The position numbers were made by a program, and so were the translations under genes. This document shows, piece by piece, positions 1 to 7,450 of a stretch of DNA of 11,544 nucleotides. Numbering within the stretch: position 1 is the stretch's first letter; every line of letters begins with the position of its first letter. The stretch spans positions 1 to 11,544 of the forward strand of contig JBQTIB010000079.1 in NCBI GenBank assembly GCA_052389435.1, read 5' to 3'. The notes beneath the pieces were generated by a model. That model saw nothing but the letters and a program-made list of their open reading frames with translations. It made no database searches and had not been told where the DNA came from. This stretch comes from JBQTKD01 sp052389435. Its GTDB lineage: Bacteria; Actinomycetota; Actinomycetes; Sporichthyales; Sporichthyaceae.

Positions 1-35
1 GATATGTCCTTAACTAGTTGCCACTTGTCTCCTTG

Positions 36-75
36 GTGGGGGCCGGCCGCCGGGGGCGCGCCCCCACACGCTTTT
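36..75 (+). repeat. GC-rich inverted repeat followed by TTTT, upstream of xseA
   Basis: The arms GTGGGGGC (36-43) and GCCCCCAC (60-67) are perfect complements. Inside them lies a 14-nt palindrome, GGGGGCGCGCCCCC (52-65), that gives an alternative fold. A TTTT run sits at 72-75, four bases after the stem. This could be an intrinsic terminator for a gene entering from the left, or simply a structured stretch upstream of the xseA promoter. In mycobacteria the gene upstream of xseA (ispH/lytB) is divergent, in which case no terminator would be needed here. No coding region is supported in positions 1-100. Confidence 0.35.
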
Positions 76-87
76 CCGCAGCCGCGC

Positions 88-93
88 TAGCGT
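88..93 (+). promoter_or_regulatory. putative -10 box of a leaderless xseA transcript
   Basis: TAGCGT fits the actinobacterial -10 pattern TANNNT and ends 7 nt before the GTG start at 101, so transcription would begin at or within a base of the start codon. No purine-rich ribosome binding site lies between the box and the GTG, which agrees with a leaderless mRNA. A recognisable -35 box is not visible. Assignment rests on position and hexamer only. Confidence 0.45.
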
Positions 94-100
94 CTGCGGC

Positions 101-1339
101 GTGGCCCTGGAGACGAGCGCGGACTCACCCGTTCCGGTCCGCACGGTCGCCCACCTGATCGGGCAGTGGATCTCCAAGCTCGGCAAGGTGTGGGTGGAGG
201 GCCAGGTCACCCAGCTCACCCGCCGGCCCGGCGCCTCGACCTGCTTCCTGGCCCTGCGCGACCCGATCGCCGACGTCACCATCCAGGTCACCTGCTCCCG
301 CGCGGTGCTGGACTCGATGGTTCCGGAGGTCCGCGACGGCGCCCGGGTCGTCGTGTTCGGCCGCCCGAACTACTGGGTCCCGCGCGGCTCCATCTCCTTC
401 GCCGCCGAGCAGATCCGTGCCGTCGGCGTGGGCGACCTGCTCGTCAAACTCGAGACGCTGCGCCGCCTGCTGGCCGCCGAGGGCCTGTTCGATCCCGGCC
501 GCAAACGTCGGCTGCCGTTCCTGCCCGAACGGGTCGGACTGATCTGCGGGCGGGCCAGCGCCGCCGAGCAGGACGTCGTCGACAACGCCCGCCGCCGGTG
601 GCCCGCCGTCGCCTTCGAACTCCGCACCGTCGCGGTTCAGGGCCCCGGCGCGGTCGCCGAGGTCCTGCGCGCGCTGGCCGACCTCGAAGCCGATCCGGGC
701 GTGGACGTGATCGTGATCGCCCGCGGCGGCGGGTCGGTGGAAGACCTTCTGCCCTTCTCCGACGAGACGCTGCTCCGGGCCGTGGCGAAGTGCCGAACAC
801 CGGTCGTCAGCGCGATCGGCCACGAGCAGGACAATCCCCTGCTCGACTCGGTCGCCGACGTCCGCGCCTCCACCCCGACCGACGCGGCCAAGCTGATCGT
901 GCCGGACCTCGCCGAACAACTGGTGCTGGTCGAGGGGCTGCGCACCCGGGCACGGCGAGCCGTCGAGGGTCGCCTGGAACGCGAGCAGACTCGGATCGAC
1001 GGGCTGGCGTCGCGCCCCGCGCTCAACCCGCGCCGGATGCTCCTCGACCACGCCGCCGCCGTCGAGGCCCTGCTCGGACGAGCCCGCCGCTGCGTGCGGC
1101 ATCGACTGGACCGCGCCGACGACGAACTGATTCACCGTCAGGCCCAGGTGCGGGCGCTGTCCCCCGCCGCGACCATGGATCGGGGCTACGCCGTCGTGCA
1201 GCGTGCCGACGGCCTCGTCGTGCGCGACCCGACCGAGGTCCGTCCCGGCGACCCCCTGCTGGTTCGGGTGTCCGGCGGGTTGCTCCACGCGAGGGCCCAG
1301 GCGGCAGGCGACGCCGAGAGCCCCGCGCCCGAGCAATAG
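101..1339 (+). CDS. xseA: Exodeoxyribonuclease VII large subunit (XseA)
   Basis: Catalytic subunit of exonuclease VII, which degrades single-stranded DNA to oligonucleotides and acts in the cytoplasm with several copies of the small subunit XseB. The 412-residue product is close to the usual length. It opens with an OB-fold DNA-binding region (about residues 10-105) and continues into the catalytic domain. Family hallmarks are visible: VIARGGGSVEDL at about 205-216, SAIGHEQD with His241, and the following DSVADVRASTPTDAAKL. The later part is the charged, Arg-rich, probably coiled helical region that in the family carries XseB, followed by the terminal segment with DRGYAVV. The GTG at 101 was chosen because it directly follows a -10-like box, suggesting a leaderless message; no Shine-Dalgarno is seen. 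It is the first gene of the xseA-xseB-glpX operon. The C-terminal tail after about residue 400 is low-complexity and not conserved. Confidence 0.95.
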   Translation: MALETSADSPVPVRTVAHLIGQWISKLGKVWVEGQVTQLTRRPGASTCFLALRDPIADVTIQVTCSRAVLDSMVPEVRDGARVVVFGRPNYWVPRGSISFAAEQIRAVGVGDLLVKLETLRRLLAAEGLFDPGRKRRLPFLPERVGLICGRASAAEQDVVDNARRRWPAVAFELRTVAVQGPGAVAEVLRALADLEADPGVDVIVIARGGGSVEDLLPFSDETLLRAVAKCRTPVVSAIGHEQDNPLLDSVADVRASTPTDAAKLIVPDLAEQLVLVEGLRTRARRAVEGRLEREQTRIDGLASRPALNPRRMLLDHAAAVEALLGRARRCVRHRLDRADDELIHRQAQVRALSPAATMDRGYAVVQRADGLVVRDPTEVRPGDPLLVRVSGGLLHARAQAAGDAESPAPEQ

Positions 1340-1348
1340 GCTTGGGGG

Positions 1349-1621
1349 GTGGCGAGCGACGGAGCGACGGCGGCGAACGATGCGCCCTCGGCCGCCGACG
1401 AGGTCGCGAAATCCTCCCTGGACCAGCTCGACTACGAGGCCGCGCGCGCCGCGCTGATCGAGGTCGTGGCGGCCCTCGAAGCGGGGAACCTGCCGCTCGA
1501 GGAGTCCCTCGCCCTGTGGGAACGCGGGGAGCAGTTGGCCACGATCTGCCGTGCCCGGCTCGACGGGGCGCGCGCCCGACTGGATGCCTACGAGAAGGAG
1601 ACGGTGCCCGATGGCAGCTGA
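1349..1621 (+). CDS. xseB: Exodeoxyribonuclease VII small subunit (XseB)
   Basis: Small, non-catalytic subunit of exonuclease VII that binds the coiled region of XseA and is needed for activity. The 90-residue protein has a disordered N-terminus of about 22 residues, then the compact two-helix XseB core (about 27-82) with the family signatures LDYEAARAALIEVV, LEAGNLPLEESLALWERG and a terminal helix ending in ARLD. The core matches the roughly 80-residue family length; the extra residues are the Ala/Asp-rich N-terminus. The GTG start lies 9 nt after the xseA stop, behind a G-rich stretch that can serve as a weak ribosome site, so translation probably depends on coupling to xseA. Its 3' end overlaps the glpX start by 11 nt. 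Confidence 0.95.
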   Translation: MASDGATAANDAPSAADEVAKSSLDQLDYEAARAALIEVVAALEAGNLPLEESLALWERGEQLATICRARLDGARARLDAYEKETVPDGS

Positions 1622-2636
1622 GTCGACGATTCCCGCGGCCCTCGAGGTGGGCGCCGAGGCCCCGGACCGCAACCTGGCCCTGGAACTCGTGCGCGTGACC
1701 GAGGCGGCGGCGATGGCCGCCGGGCGATGGGTGGGGCGCGGAGACAAGAACGGCGCCGACGGCGTCGCGGTCAACGCGATGCGCCAGTTGATCGGCACCG
1801 TGTCCATGAACGGCGTCGTCGTCATCGGCGAGGGCGAGAAGGACGAAGCCCCGATGCTGTTCAACGGCGAGCGCGTCGGCGACGGCACCGGCCCGGAGTG
1901 CGACGTCGCGGTCGACCCGATCGACGGCACCCGCCTGACCGCCATGGGCATGAACAACGCCCTGTCGGTTCTGGCCGTGGCCGAGCGCGGCACGATGTAC
2001 GACCCGTCGGCCGTGTTCTACATGGACAAGCTGGTCACCGGCCCCGAGGCCGCCGACCTCGTCGACATCCGCCTGCCCGTCGCGCAGAACATCCGCCTGG
2101 TCGCCAAGGCCAAGCGCTCCGACGTGCACGACGTGACCGTCGTCCTGCTCGATCGCGAGCGCCACCAGGCCCTCGCCGCCGAGATCCGGGCCACCGGCGC
2201 GCGGATCAAGTTCCTCACCGACGGCGACGTCGCCGGCGCGATCATGGCCGCCCGCGAGGGCACCGGCTGCGACCTGCTGATGGGCGTCGGCGGCACCCCG
2301 GAGGGGATCATCGCGGCCTGCGCGATCAAGTGCATCGGCGGCATGATCCAGGGCAAGCTCTGGCCGACCAGCGACGACGAGAGGCAGAAGGCGATCGACG
2401 CGGGACTGGACCTCGACGCGGTCCTGACCACCGACGAACTCGTCACCGGCGACAACGCCTTCTTCGTCGCGACCGGCATCACCGACGGCGAGCTGCTGCG
2501 CGGCGTCCGCTACCGCGCGGGCTCGGCCACCACGCATTCCCTCGTCATGCGCTCGAAGTCCGGCACCACCCGCCTGATCGAGAGCACCCACCAGCTCTCC
2601 AAGCTCCGCAGCTACTCCCAGGTCGACTTCGACTAA
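1611..2636 (+). CDS. glpX: Fructose-1,6-bisphosphatase class II (GlpX)
   Basis: Hydrolyses fructose 1,6-bisphosphate to fructose 6-phosphate, the irreversible late step of gluconeogenesis, in the cytoplasm. The 341-residue length fits the GlpX family (E. coli about 336). Metal- and phosphate-site motifs of the lithium-sensitive phosphatase fold are intact: GRGDKNGADG (42-51), GEGEKDEAPM (73-82) and DPIDGTRLTAMG (102-113). GVGGTPEGIIAA follows in the C-terminal half. The ATG at 1611 is preferred over in-frame upstream starts because GAGAAGGAG at 1592-1600 sits 10 nt before it and the protein then begins as family members do. The start overlaps the end of xseB by 11 nt, implying translational coupling. 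Many actinobacteria have GlpX as their main or only FBPase, so it is probably essential for growth on organic acids or fatty acids. An intrinsic terminator follows. Confidence 0.96.
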   Translation: MAAESTIPAALEVGAEAPDRNLALELVRVTEAAAMAAGRWVGRGDKNGADGVAVNAMRQLIGTVSMNGVVVIGEGEKDEAPMLFNGERVGDGTGPECDVAVDPIDGTRLTAMGMNNALSVLAVAERGTMYDPSAVFYMDKLVTGPEAADLVDIRLPVAQNIRLVAKAKRSDVHDVTVVLLDRERHQALAAEIRATGARIKFLTDGDVAGAIMAAREGTGCDLLMGVGGTPEGIIAACAIKCIGGMIQGKLWPTSDDERQKAIDAGLDLDAVLTTDELVTGDNAFFVATGITDGELLRGVRYRAGSATTHSLVMRSKSGTTRLIESTHQLSKLRSYSQVDFD

Positions 2637-2647
2637 CGCACCGTCAG

Positions 2648-2678
2648 AACGCCCGCCGCTGCGCCCGGCGGGCGTTTT
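2648..2678 (+). terminator. Rho-independent terminator of the xseA-xseB-glpX operon
   Basis: The perfect 11-bp arms AACGCCCGCCG (2648-2658) and CGGCGGGCGTT (2666-2676) enclose a 7-nt loop. The 3' arm runs into TTTT at 2675-2678. It starts 11 nt after the glpX stop codon. Confidence 0.88.
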
Positions 2679-2782
2679 GCGTTCTCCGGCGTGAGGACCG
2701 CCCACGCCGCGCTCCGGCATTTGTCACCAGCAGGCCGGCAGCACCCTGCGAGCGGTGGCAGGTCCCCGCGGGGCGGTTGTAG

Positions 2783-2796
2783 CCTCCCAGTGGAGG
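2783..2796 (+). promoter_or_regulatory. hairpin covering the ribosome binding site of the L,D-transpeptidase gene
   Basis: CCTCC (2783-2787) is exactly complementary to the Shine-Dalgarno GGAGG (2792-2796), with a 4-nt CAGT loop. The GTG start follows 9 nt after the last G. The ribosome site is close to ideal for actinobacterial 16S rRNA, so the hairpin could limit translation if the transcript begins upstream. A TAGCCT at 2780-2785 overlaps the left arm and resembles a -10 box; if it is the real promoter, the left arm would not be in the mRNA. Confidence 0.4.
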
Positions 2797-2805
2797 TAGC
2801 CCAAA

Positions 2806-3348
2806 GTGTTCACTCGACTTCGCAATGTGACGGCCGTCGGCGTCGTCGCCGTGCTGGCCTCGGCGTCGACCGTCCTCGCCCCTCCGGCGGCCCAGGCCGC
2901 CGCGTACCCGAAGCAGTGCTCGACGGGTCGGGTCGTCTGCATCGACAAGACCACCAAGAGCGTGGAGTGGCTCGTCGACGGGTCCCTGCGCCTCACGCTC
3001 GACGCGCGCTTCGGCAGCAAGGGCACCCCCACCCGCGACGGGTTCTTCAAGGTCTACCGAAAGAGCGAGAAGCACGTCTCGCGCCTCTACGACTCCCCCA
3101 TGCCCTACGCCCTGTTCTTCGACGGCGGGCAGGCCGTGCACTACTCCCCCGACTTCAAGCGCAACGGCTACGACGGCGCCTCCCGCGGCTGCGTGAACAC
3201 CCGGGACAGGGGCCTGATGAAGGAACTGTTCGACGCGGTCCGCCTCGGCGACAAGGTGTACGTCTACTCCTCCAAACCCGGGCAGCACCCCTCGTCGCAG
3301 ACCGACGGCCCGAAGGGCTACTACGACCCCGAGAACCCCTGGTACTGA
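2806..3348 (+). CDS. Secreted L,D-transpeptidase (YkuD domain)
   Basis: Probably forms 3-3 peptidoglycan cross-links, or another peptide linkage to the wall, outside the cytoplasmic membrane. The 180-residue product starts with a Sec signal peptide (basic MFTRLR, hydrophobic core, likely cleavage after AQA at about residue 31). It then consists of little more than a single YkuD catalytic domain. The strand motif TPTRDGFFKVYRK (74-86) and the catalytic block His112 ... SRGC with Cys129 followed by VN are present; the usual His of SHGC is Arg here, a tolerated variant. Cys38 and Cys45 could form a disulfide in the mature protein. There is no Ig-like, LysM or peptidoglycan-binding domain, unlike the larger mycobacterial Ldt enzymes. 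The GTG start is fixed by GGAGG 9 nt upstream and by the signal peptide. It stands alone between the glpX terminator and fumarase. Confidence 0.88.
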   Translation: MFTRLRNVTAVGVVAVLASASTVLAPPAAQAAAYPKQCSTGRVVCIDKTTKSVEWLVDGSLRLTLDARFGSKGTPTRDGFFKVYRKSEKHVSRLYDSPMPYALFFDGGQAVHYSPDFKRNGYDGASRGCVNTRDRGLMKELFDAVRLGDKVYVYSSKPGQHPSSQTDGPKGYYDPENPWY

Positions 3349-3356
3349 GCACGGTC

Positions 3357-3379
3357 GGCCCGACGAGCGCGGGCGGGCC
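3357..3379 (+). terminator. possible weak hairpin terminator after the L,D-transpeptidase gene
   Basis: GGCCCG (3357-3362) pairs with CGGGCC (3374-3379) across an 11-nt loop, just after the stop codon at 3346-3348. There is no T-tract, so termination is uncertain. Confidence 0.25.
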
Positions 3380-3437
3380 TCGGGGTTGGCGCGGGTTCGG
3401 GCGGCGTCGCGGTGAGAGCTCGCCGGCGGCGGCGACC

Positions 3438-3443
3438 TATTCT
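3438..3443 (+). promoter_or_regulatory. candidate -10 box of the fumarase gene
   Basis: TATTCT is the only A/T-rich hexamer in this very GC-rich 133-nt gap and fits TANNNT. It would place the transcription start near 3450 and leave a leader of about 30 nt carrying the GAGGGAG ribosome site at 3471-3477. No convincing -35 box is seen at the expected distance. Confidence 0.3.
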
Positions 3444-3481
3444 GGGGGGCGCCTCGCCCACCCTTCGCTCGAGGGAGCTTC

Positions 3482-5133
<1,652 letters not shown>

Positions 5134-5143
<10 letters not shown>

Positions 5144-5158
5144 CCCGGACTCGGGGTC
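5134..5158. terminator. compact stem-loop between convergent stop codons
   Basis: Two mutually exclusive short stems span the 14-nt gap between the fumarase stop and the reverse gene's stop: CCCGAG (5134-5139) with CTCGGG (5150-5155), and GACCC (5142-5146) with GGGTC (5154-5158). Being symmetrical, they would fold in transcripts from either side. Neither has a U-tract, so a shared bidirectional terminator is only a possibility. Confidence 0.3.
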
Positions 5159-5733
5159 TAGTCCAACTGCATCCGCTGCACGGCCGCGCCGTCGGGGCTG
5201 CCGTTCACGGCCCAGGCGGTGACCTGCGCGAACAGCTTCTTCACCGGGCGCACGACGCAGTCGCTGTCCACCGGGGTGAACTTGAAGGTGCCGTAGGACT
5301 TCTTGCCCTGGAAGGACCCGCCGAAGAAGAAGTTGCCCTGCAGCGGGCCGTACTGACCGAGGACGTCGTCGGAGAACTTGATGTCGCCGCCGGTGCCCGG
5401 CAGGGTTGCGGTGATCCTGAACGCCGTCTTGCCGTCGAGCTTGGCGCAGGAGTTCGGGCCGTCGACGCCGTACTTGCCGATCGCTCCGCCCTTGCCGCCG
5501 GCGGTGACCTCACGGCCGCCGATCTTGCCGGTGCAGGACAGCCCGCCGCTTTCGCCGCCGCTGGTGAAGGACCCGGAGGACGGTTGCAGACCGACGCCGG
5601 GGTCCAGGTCGATCGAGATCTCGGCCGTGCACGGGGTGTCGGGCTCGTCCGCCACCGCCGCCTGGGGGGCAACCAGGACGCCCGCGATCAAGGCCGTCGC
5701 ACCGACCAGAGCCGTAGTGATTCCCTGCCGCAC
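5158..5733 (-). CDS. Secreted four-cysteine protein of unknown function
   Basis: I do not recognise a family. The 191-residue product has a clear Sec signal peptide (MRQG, then a hydrophobic stretch to about residue 25, likely cleavage after AVA at 28). The mature part of about 163 residues is rich in Gly, Ser, Lys and aromatic residues and looks like a small beta-rich exported domain. It has exactly four cysteines (35, 67, 96, 159), probably two disulfides. No transmembrane segment, lipobox or sorting motif is present. A much longer open frame runs upstream on this strand, but it is an artefact of high GC. The GTG at 5733-5731 is preferred because GAGGAGG lies 5 nt before it and it starts the signal peptide. 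It converges on fumarase and diverges from the Ser-repeat/kinase pair. A role at the cell surface is inferred from export only. Confidence 0.8.
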   Translation of the reverse strand: MRQGITTALVGATALIAGVLVAPQAAVADEPDTPCTAEISIDLDPGVGLQPSSGSFTSGGESGGLSCTGKIGGREVTAGGKGGAIGKYGVDGPNSCAKLDGKTAFRITATLPGTGGDIKFSDDVLGQYGPLQGNFFFGGSFQGKKSYGTFKFTPVDSDCVVRPVKKLFAQVTAWAVNGSPDGAAVQRMQLD

Positions 5734-5752
5734 GAAGGCCTCCTCGGAACTC

Positions 5753-5768
5753 GCCGTACGCCGTACGG
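5753..5768 (-). repeat. tandem 7-bp repeat with palindrome in the leader of the four-cysteine protein gene
   Basis: GCCGTAC is repeated twice without a gap (5753-5759, 5760-5766), and CCGTACGG (5761-5768) is a perfect palindrome. It lies between the candidate -10 box and the ribosome site of the reverse gene, a position suited to an operator. No regulator can be named. Confidence 0.4.
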
Positions 5769-5777
5769 ACTGCGACG

Positions 5778-5783
5778 AATGTA
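5778..5783 (-). promoter_or_regulatory. candidate -10 box for the reverse-strand secreted protein gene
   Basis: On the reverse strand this reads TACATT, matching TANNNT. The predicted transcript start is near 5771, giving a leader of roughly 37 nt that includes the tandem repeat and the GAGGAGG ribosome site. No -35 box at normal spacing was found. Confidence 0.3.
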
Positions 5784-5823
5784 GCCGAGCGGCGGGGTCG
5801 ATCTGGGCTGGATGCCGGAATTG

Positions 5824-5860
5824 CACCCCGACGCGGGGAACCGCCCGAATCGGCGGGGTG
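5824..5860. repeat. 7-bp inverted repeat in the divergent intergenic region
   Basis: CACCCCG (5824-5830) is matched by CGGGGTG (5854-5860), with a nested CCGCC/GGCGG pair (5841-5845 and 5852-5856). It sits in the 204-nt gap between divergent genes, about 80 nt before the forward start, and could be an operator or leader structure. Short GC-rich repeats arise by chance in such DNA. Confidence 0.25.
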
Positions 5861-5937
5861 GTCAACCTCCGCGGACGTCCCGCCGACACTCTGGGCGAGG
5901 AAGCACGCCGCCCGGCGGGCCCTCTGGCGGAGGACCC

Positions 5938-6471
5938 ATGCGCAACAGCCTCGTCCGCACCGGCATCGTCGGCTTCACCGGAGTCTTCGCGGCCGGGACG
6001 CTGGGCCTGGGCATCGCCGCCGCCGGCATGTCCGACGGCGAGGACCCGATCCTCAAACGAGAGGACTCGGTCGGTCAGGTCGTGACCGCCGAGGACGACG
6101 AGGACGACGCGGATCCGGACGACACCGAGGCCTCCAACGACGGCCAGGCTGGACCGAGCGAAAGCGCGAGCGCCGCAACTCGAGTGAGCCTCAGCGCACC
6201 CAGCACACCCAGCACACTCAGCGCCCCGAGCGCCCCGAGCGCCCCGAGCGCCCCGAGCACGCCCAGTGCTCCCTCCGCGGTCAGCAAGGCGAGCGCACCC
6301 AGCAAGGTCTCGAAGGCCAGCAAGGTCTCGAAGGCCAGCAAGATGTCGAAGATCAGCCGCGCGAGTGCTCCGAGCCAGGACTCCGCACCGAGCCTTGTCA
6401 GCGCTCCGAGCACGCCCAGCCGCGACGACGGCGAGGCGAGCAGCGCCTCCGACCACAGCCGCGGGGACTGA
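5938..6471 (+). CDS. Membrane-anchored or secreted Ser-x-x triplet-repeat protein
   Basis: I cannot name a family. The 177-residue product has three parts. Residues 1-30 are a basic start (MRNSLVR) and a hydrophobic Gly/Ala-rich segment, either an uncleaved anchor or a signal peptide. Residues 32-70 are strongly acidic (AEDDEDDADPDD at 51-62). Residues 86-163 are 26 consecutive triplets, each beginning with serine: mainly SAP/STP in the first part, then a basic block SKV-SKA-SKV-SKA-SKM-SKI, then SAP/STP again. Residues 164-177 form a short acidic, serine-rich tail. There are no cysteines and no globular domain. The ATG at 5938 follows GGCGGAGGA at 5927-5935. The kinase start lies 10 nt after the stop codon, so the two are almost certainly cotranscribed. 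The repeat suggests an extended rod or polyproline-II-like stalk, or a multi-site phosphorylation tract. Both are inference. Confidence 0.8.
   Translation: MRNSLVRTGIVGFTGVFAAGTLGLGIAAAGMSDGEDPILKREDSVGQVVTAEDDEDDADPDDTEASNDGQAGPSESASAATRVSLSAPSTPSTLSAPSAPSAPSAPSTPSAPSAVSKASAPSKVSKASKVSKASKMSKISRASAPSQDSAPSLVSAPSTPSRDDGEASSASDHSRGD
6193..6426 (+). repeat. triplet-coding repeat tract (26 Ser-x-x units), with 9-nt and 18-nt tandem DNA repeats
   Basis: Within this tract AGCGCCCCG occurs four times in perfect tandem (6220-6255). The 18-nt unit starting AGCAAGGTCTCG occurs twice exactly (6301-6318, 6319-6336) plus a diverged third copy (6337-6354). All units are multiples of 9 nt, so gain or loss keeps both the reading frame and the serine register. 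Confidence 0.9.
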
Positions 6472-6481
6472 GCCCAGCCGC

Positions 6482-7393
6482 ATGCGCCACGACACCTGGG
6501 GATTCGCCGAGGGATCGCCCATCGGCGAGGGCCGCACCGCGGTGCGCCGCCTCGGCGGCGGCGTTCGGTTCGAGGCGTGGCTGGCGTGGGACGAAACGCT
6601 GTTCGCACCGGTCGTGGCGAAGGTGCTCCGTCCGTCGCAGCTGGACTCGCGGCGGGCCCGTCGCGCACTCGCCCGAGAAGCCGACGCGGCAACCCAGCTC
6701 GCGCATCCGTCGTTGGTGCGCGCCTTCGGCGCGGATCTGGACGGAGCACATCCGCATCTGGTGCTCGAGTACGTCGAGGGTCCTCGGCTCTCCTCCCTGC
6801 TGCGAAGACACGGACCGCTGCCGCTCGAGCAGGTGCTCCCGCTCGGACTCGAGCTGTGCTCGGTGCTGCACTACCTCGCCGCCCGGGCGGTCGTGCATCT
6901 GGACGTGAAACCGGCCAACATCGTGATGAGCGCGCCGCCGCGGCTCATCGACCTCTCGCTGGCCCGCAGCCACGGCGCGGCCGCCGAACTCGGCGAAGCC
7001 ATCGGCACCGACGCGTACATGCCGCCCGAGCAGTGCCTGCCCGCGGAGTTCGGTCCCGTCGGCGCCCCGGCCGACGTCTGGAGCCTGGGAGCCACCCTGT
7101 TCGAGGCGATCGCGGGCTACCGGCCCTTCGCCGACGCGCAGGCCCCGCCCGCACATCCGCAGTGGCCGCAGCTCGCCGCCGACCGCGCCCCGCTGCCCAG
7201 GTTCACCCCGCCCGCCCTCGCAGCGGCCGTGCAGTCGTGTCTGGAGTTCGATCCGCGGGCGCGCCCGACTCCCGCCGAGCTCGCCGGGAGTCTGGAGCCC
7301 CTCGTCGCCGCCCTCCCGGCGCCCGTTCTCGCCGGATTCCTGCCGAGCCCTCGCGAGAAGCGGGCCCGAACCCTGCGCAGGAACCGCGGCTAG
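6482..7393 (+). CDS. Short soluble Ser/Thr protein kinase (Hanks type, variant motifs)
   Basis: Predicted cytoplasmic protein kinase of 303 residues, made of one kinase domain (about 22-275) and a basic tail ending RARTLRRNRG. There is no transmembrane helix and no PASTA or other sensor domain, unlike PknB-type receptors. Visible elements: a glycine loop LGGGVRFEAWLA (24-35); the ATP-site lysine Lys47 in VVAKVL; a helix-C glutamate candidate, Glu67; the catalytic loop HLDVKPAN (139-146) with Asp141, Lys143 and Asn146; the metal Asp157; MPPEQ (180-184) in place of APE; and DVWSLGATLFEAIAGYRPF (198-216). The HRD arginine is Leu and DFG reads DLS, so it is non-RD, but the key catalytic residues remain and activity is plausible. 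The ATG lies 10 nt after the stop of the Ser-repeat gene, and the serine-rich partner is an obvious candidate substrate or interaction partner. No terminator follows before the pck leader. Confidence 0.88.
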   Translation: MRHDTWGFAEGSPIGEGRTAVRRLGGGVRFEAWLAWDETLFAPVVAKVLRPSQLDSRRARRALAREADAATQLAHPSLVRAFGADLDGAHPHLVLEYVEGPRLSSLLRRHGPLPLEQVLPLGLELCSVLHYLAARAVVHLDVKPANIVMSAPPRLIDLSLARSHGAAAELGEAIGTDAYMPPEQCLPAEFGPVGAPADVWSLGATLFEAIAGYRPFADAQAPPAHPQWPQLAADRAPLPRFTPPALAAAVQSCLEFDPRARPTPAELAGSLEPLVAALPAPVLAGFLPSPREKRARTLRRNRG

Positions 7394-7450
7394 ACCTTCT
7401 CTGGCCCATTTTTGGGGTCCGCCGGCGCACGCAGTGTCCAGTGCGTCGAT

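Noticed and set aside
10..291. A 93-residue reverse-strand open frame at the left edge
   Set aside because: It is antisense to the start of xseA and has a low-complexity Arg/Pro-rich composition; no ribosome site supports it.
125..1993. A 622-residue open frame on the reverse strand across xseA, xseB and glpX
   Set aside because: It lies antisense to three recognised genes, has shadow-type composition and no ribosome site or domain. Long antisense frames are expected at this GC content.
1023..2720. A 565-residue reverse-strand open frame over glpX and the terminator
   Set aside because: It runs through the intrinsic terminator and antisense to glpX, with no recognisable motif.
6193..6426. 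Repeat tract considered as a CRISPR array
   Set aside because: The units are 9 and 18 nt with no spacers and are in-frame coding repeats.
5158..6537. Extended 459-residue version of the reverse-strand secreted protein
   Set aside because: The extension runs antisense through the Ser-repeat gene. The GTG at 5733 has a strong ribosome site and begins a signal peptide.
7403..7418. CCCA-TTTT-TGGG near the kinase stop as a terminator
   Set aside because: Only a 4-bp stem is possible and the T-run is in the loop rather than after the stem.
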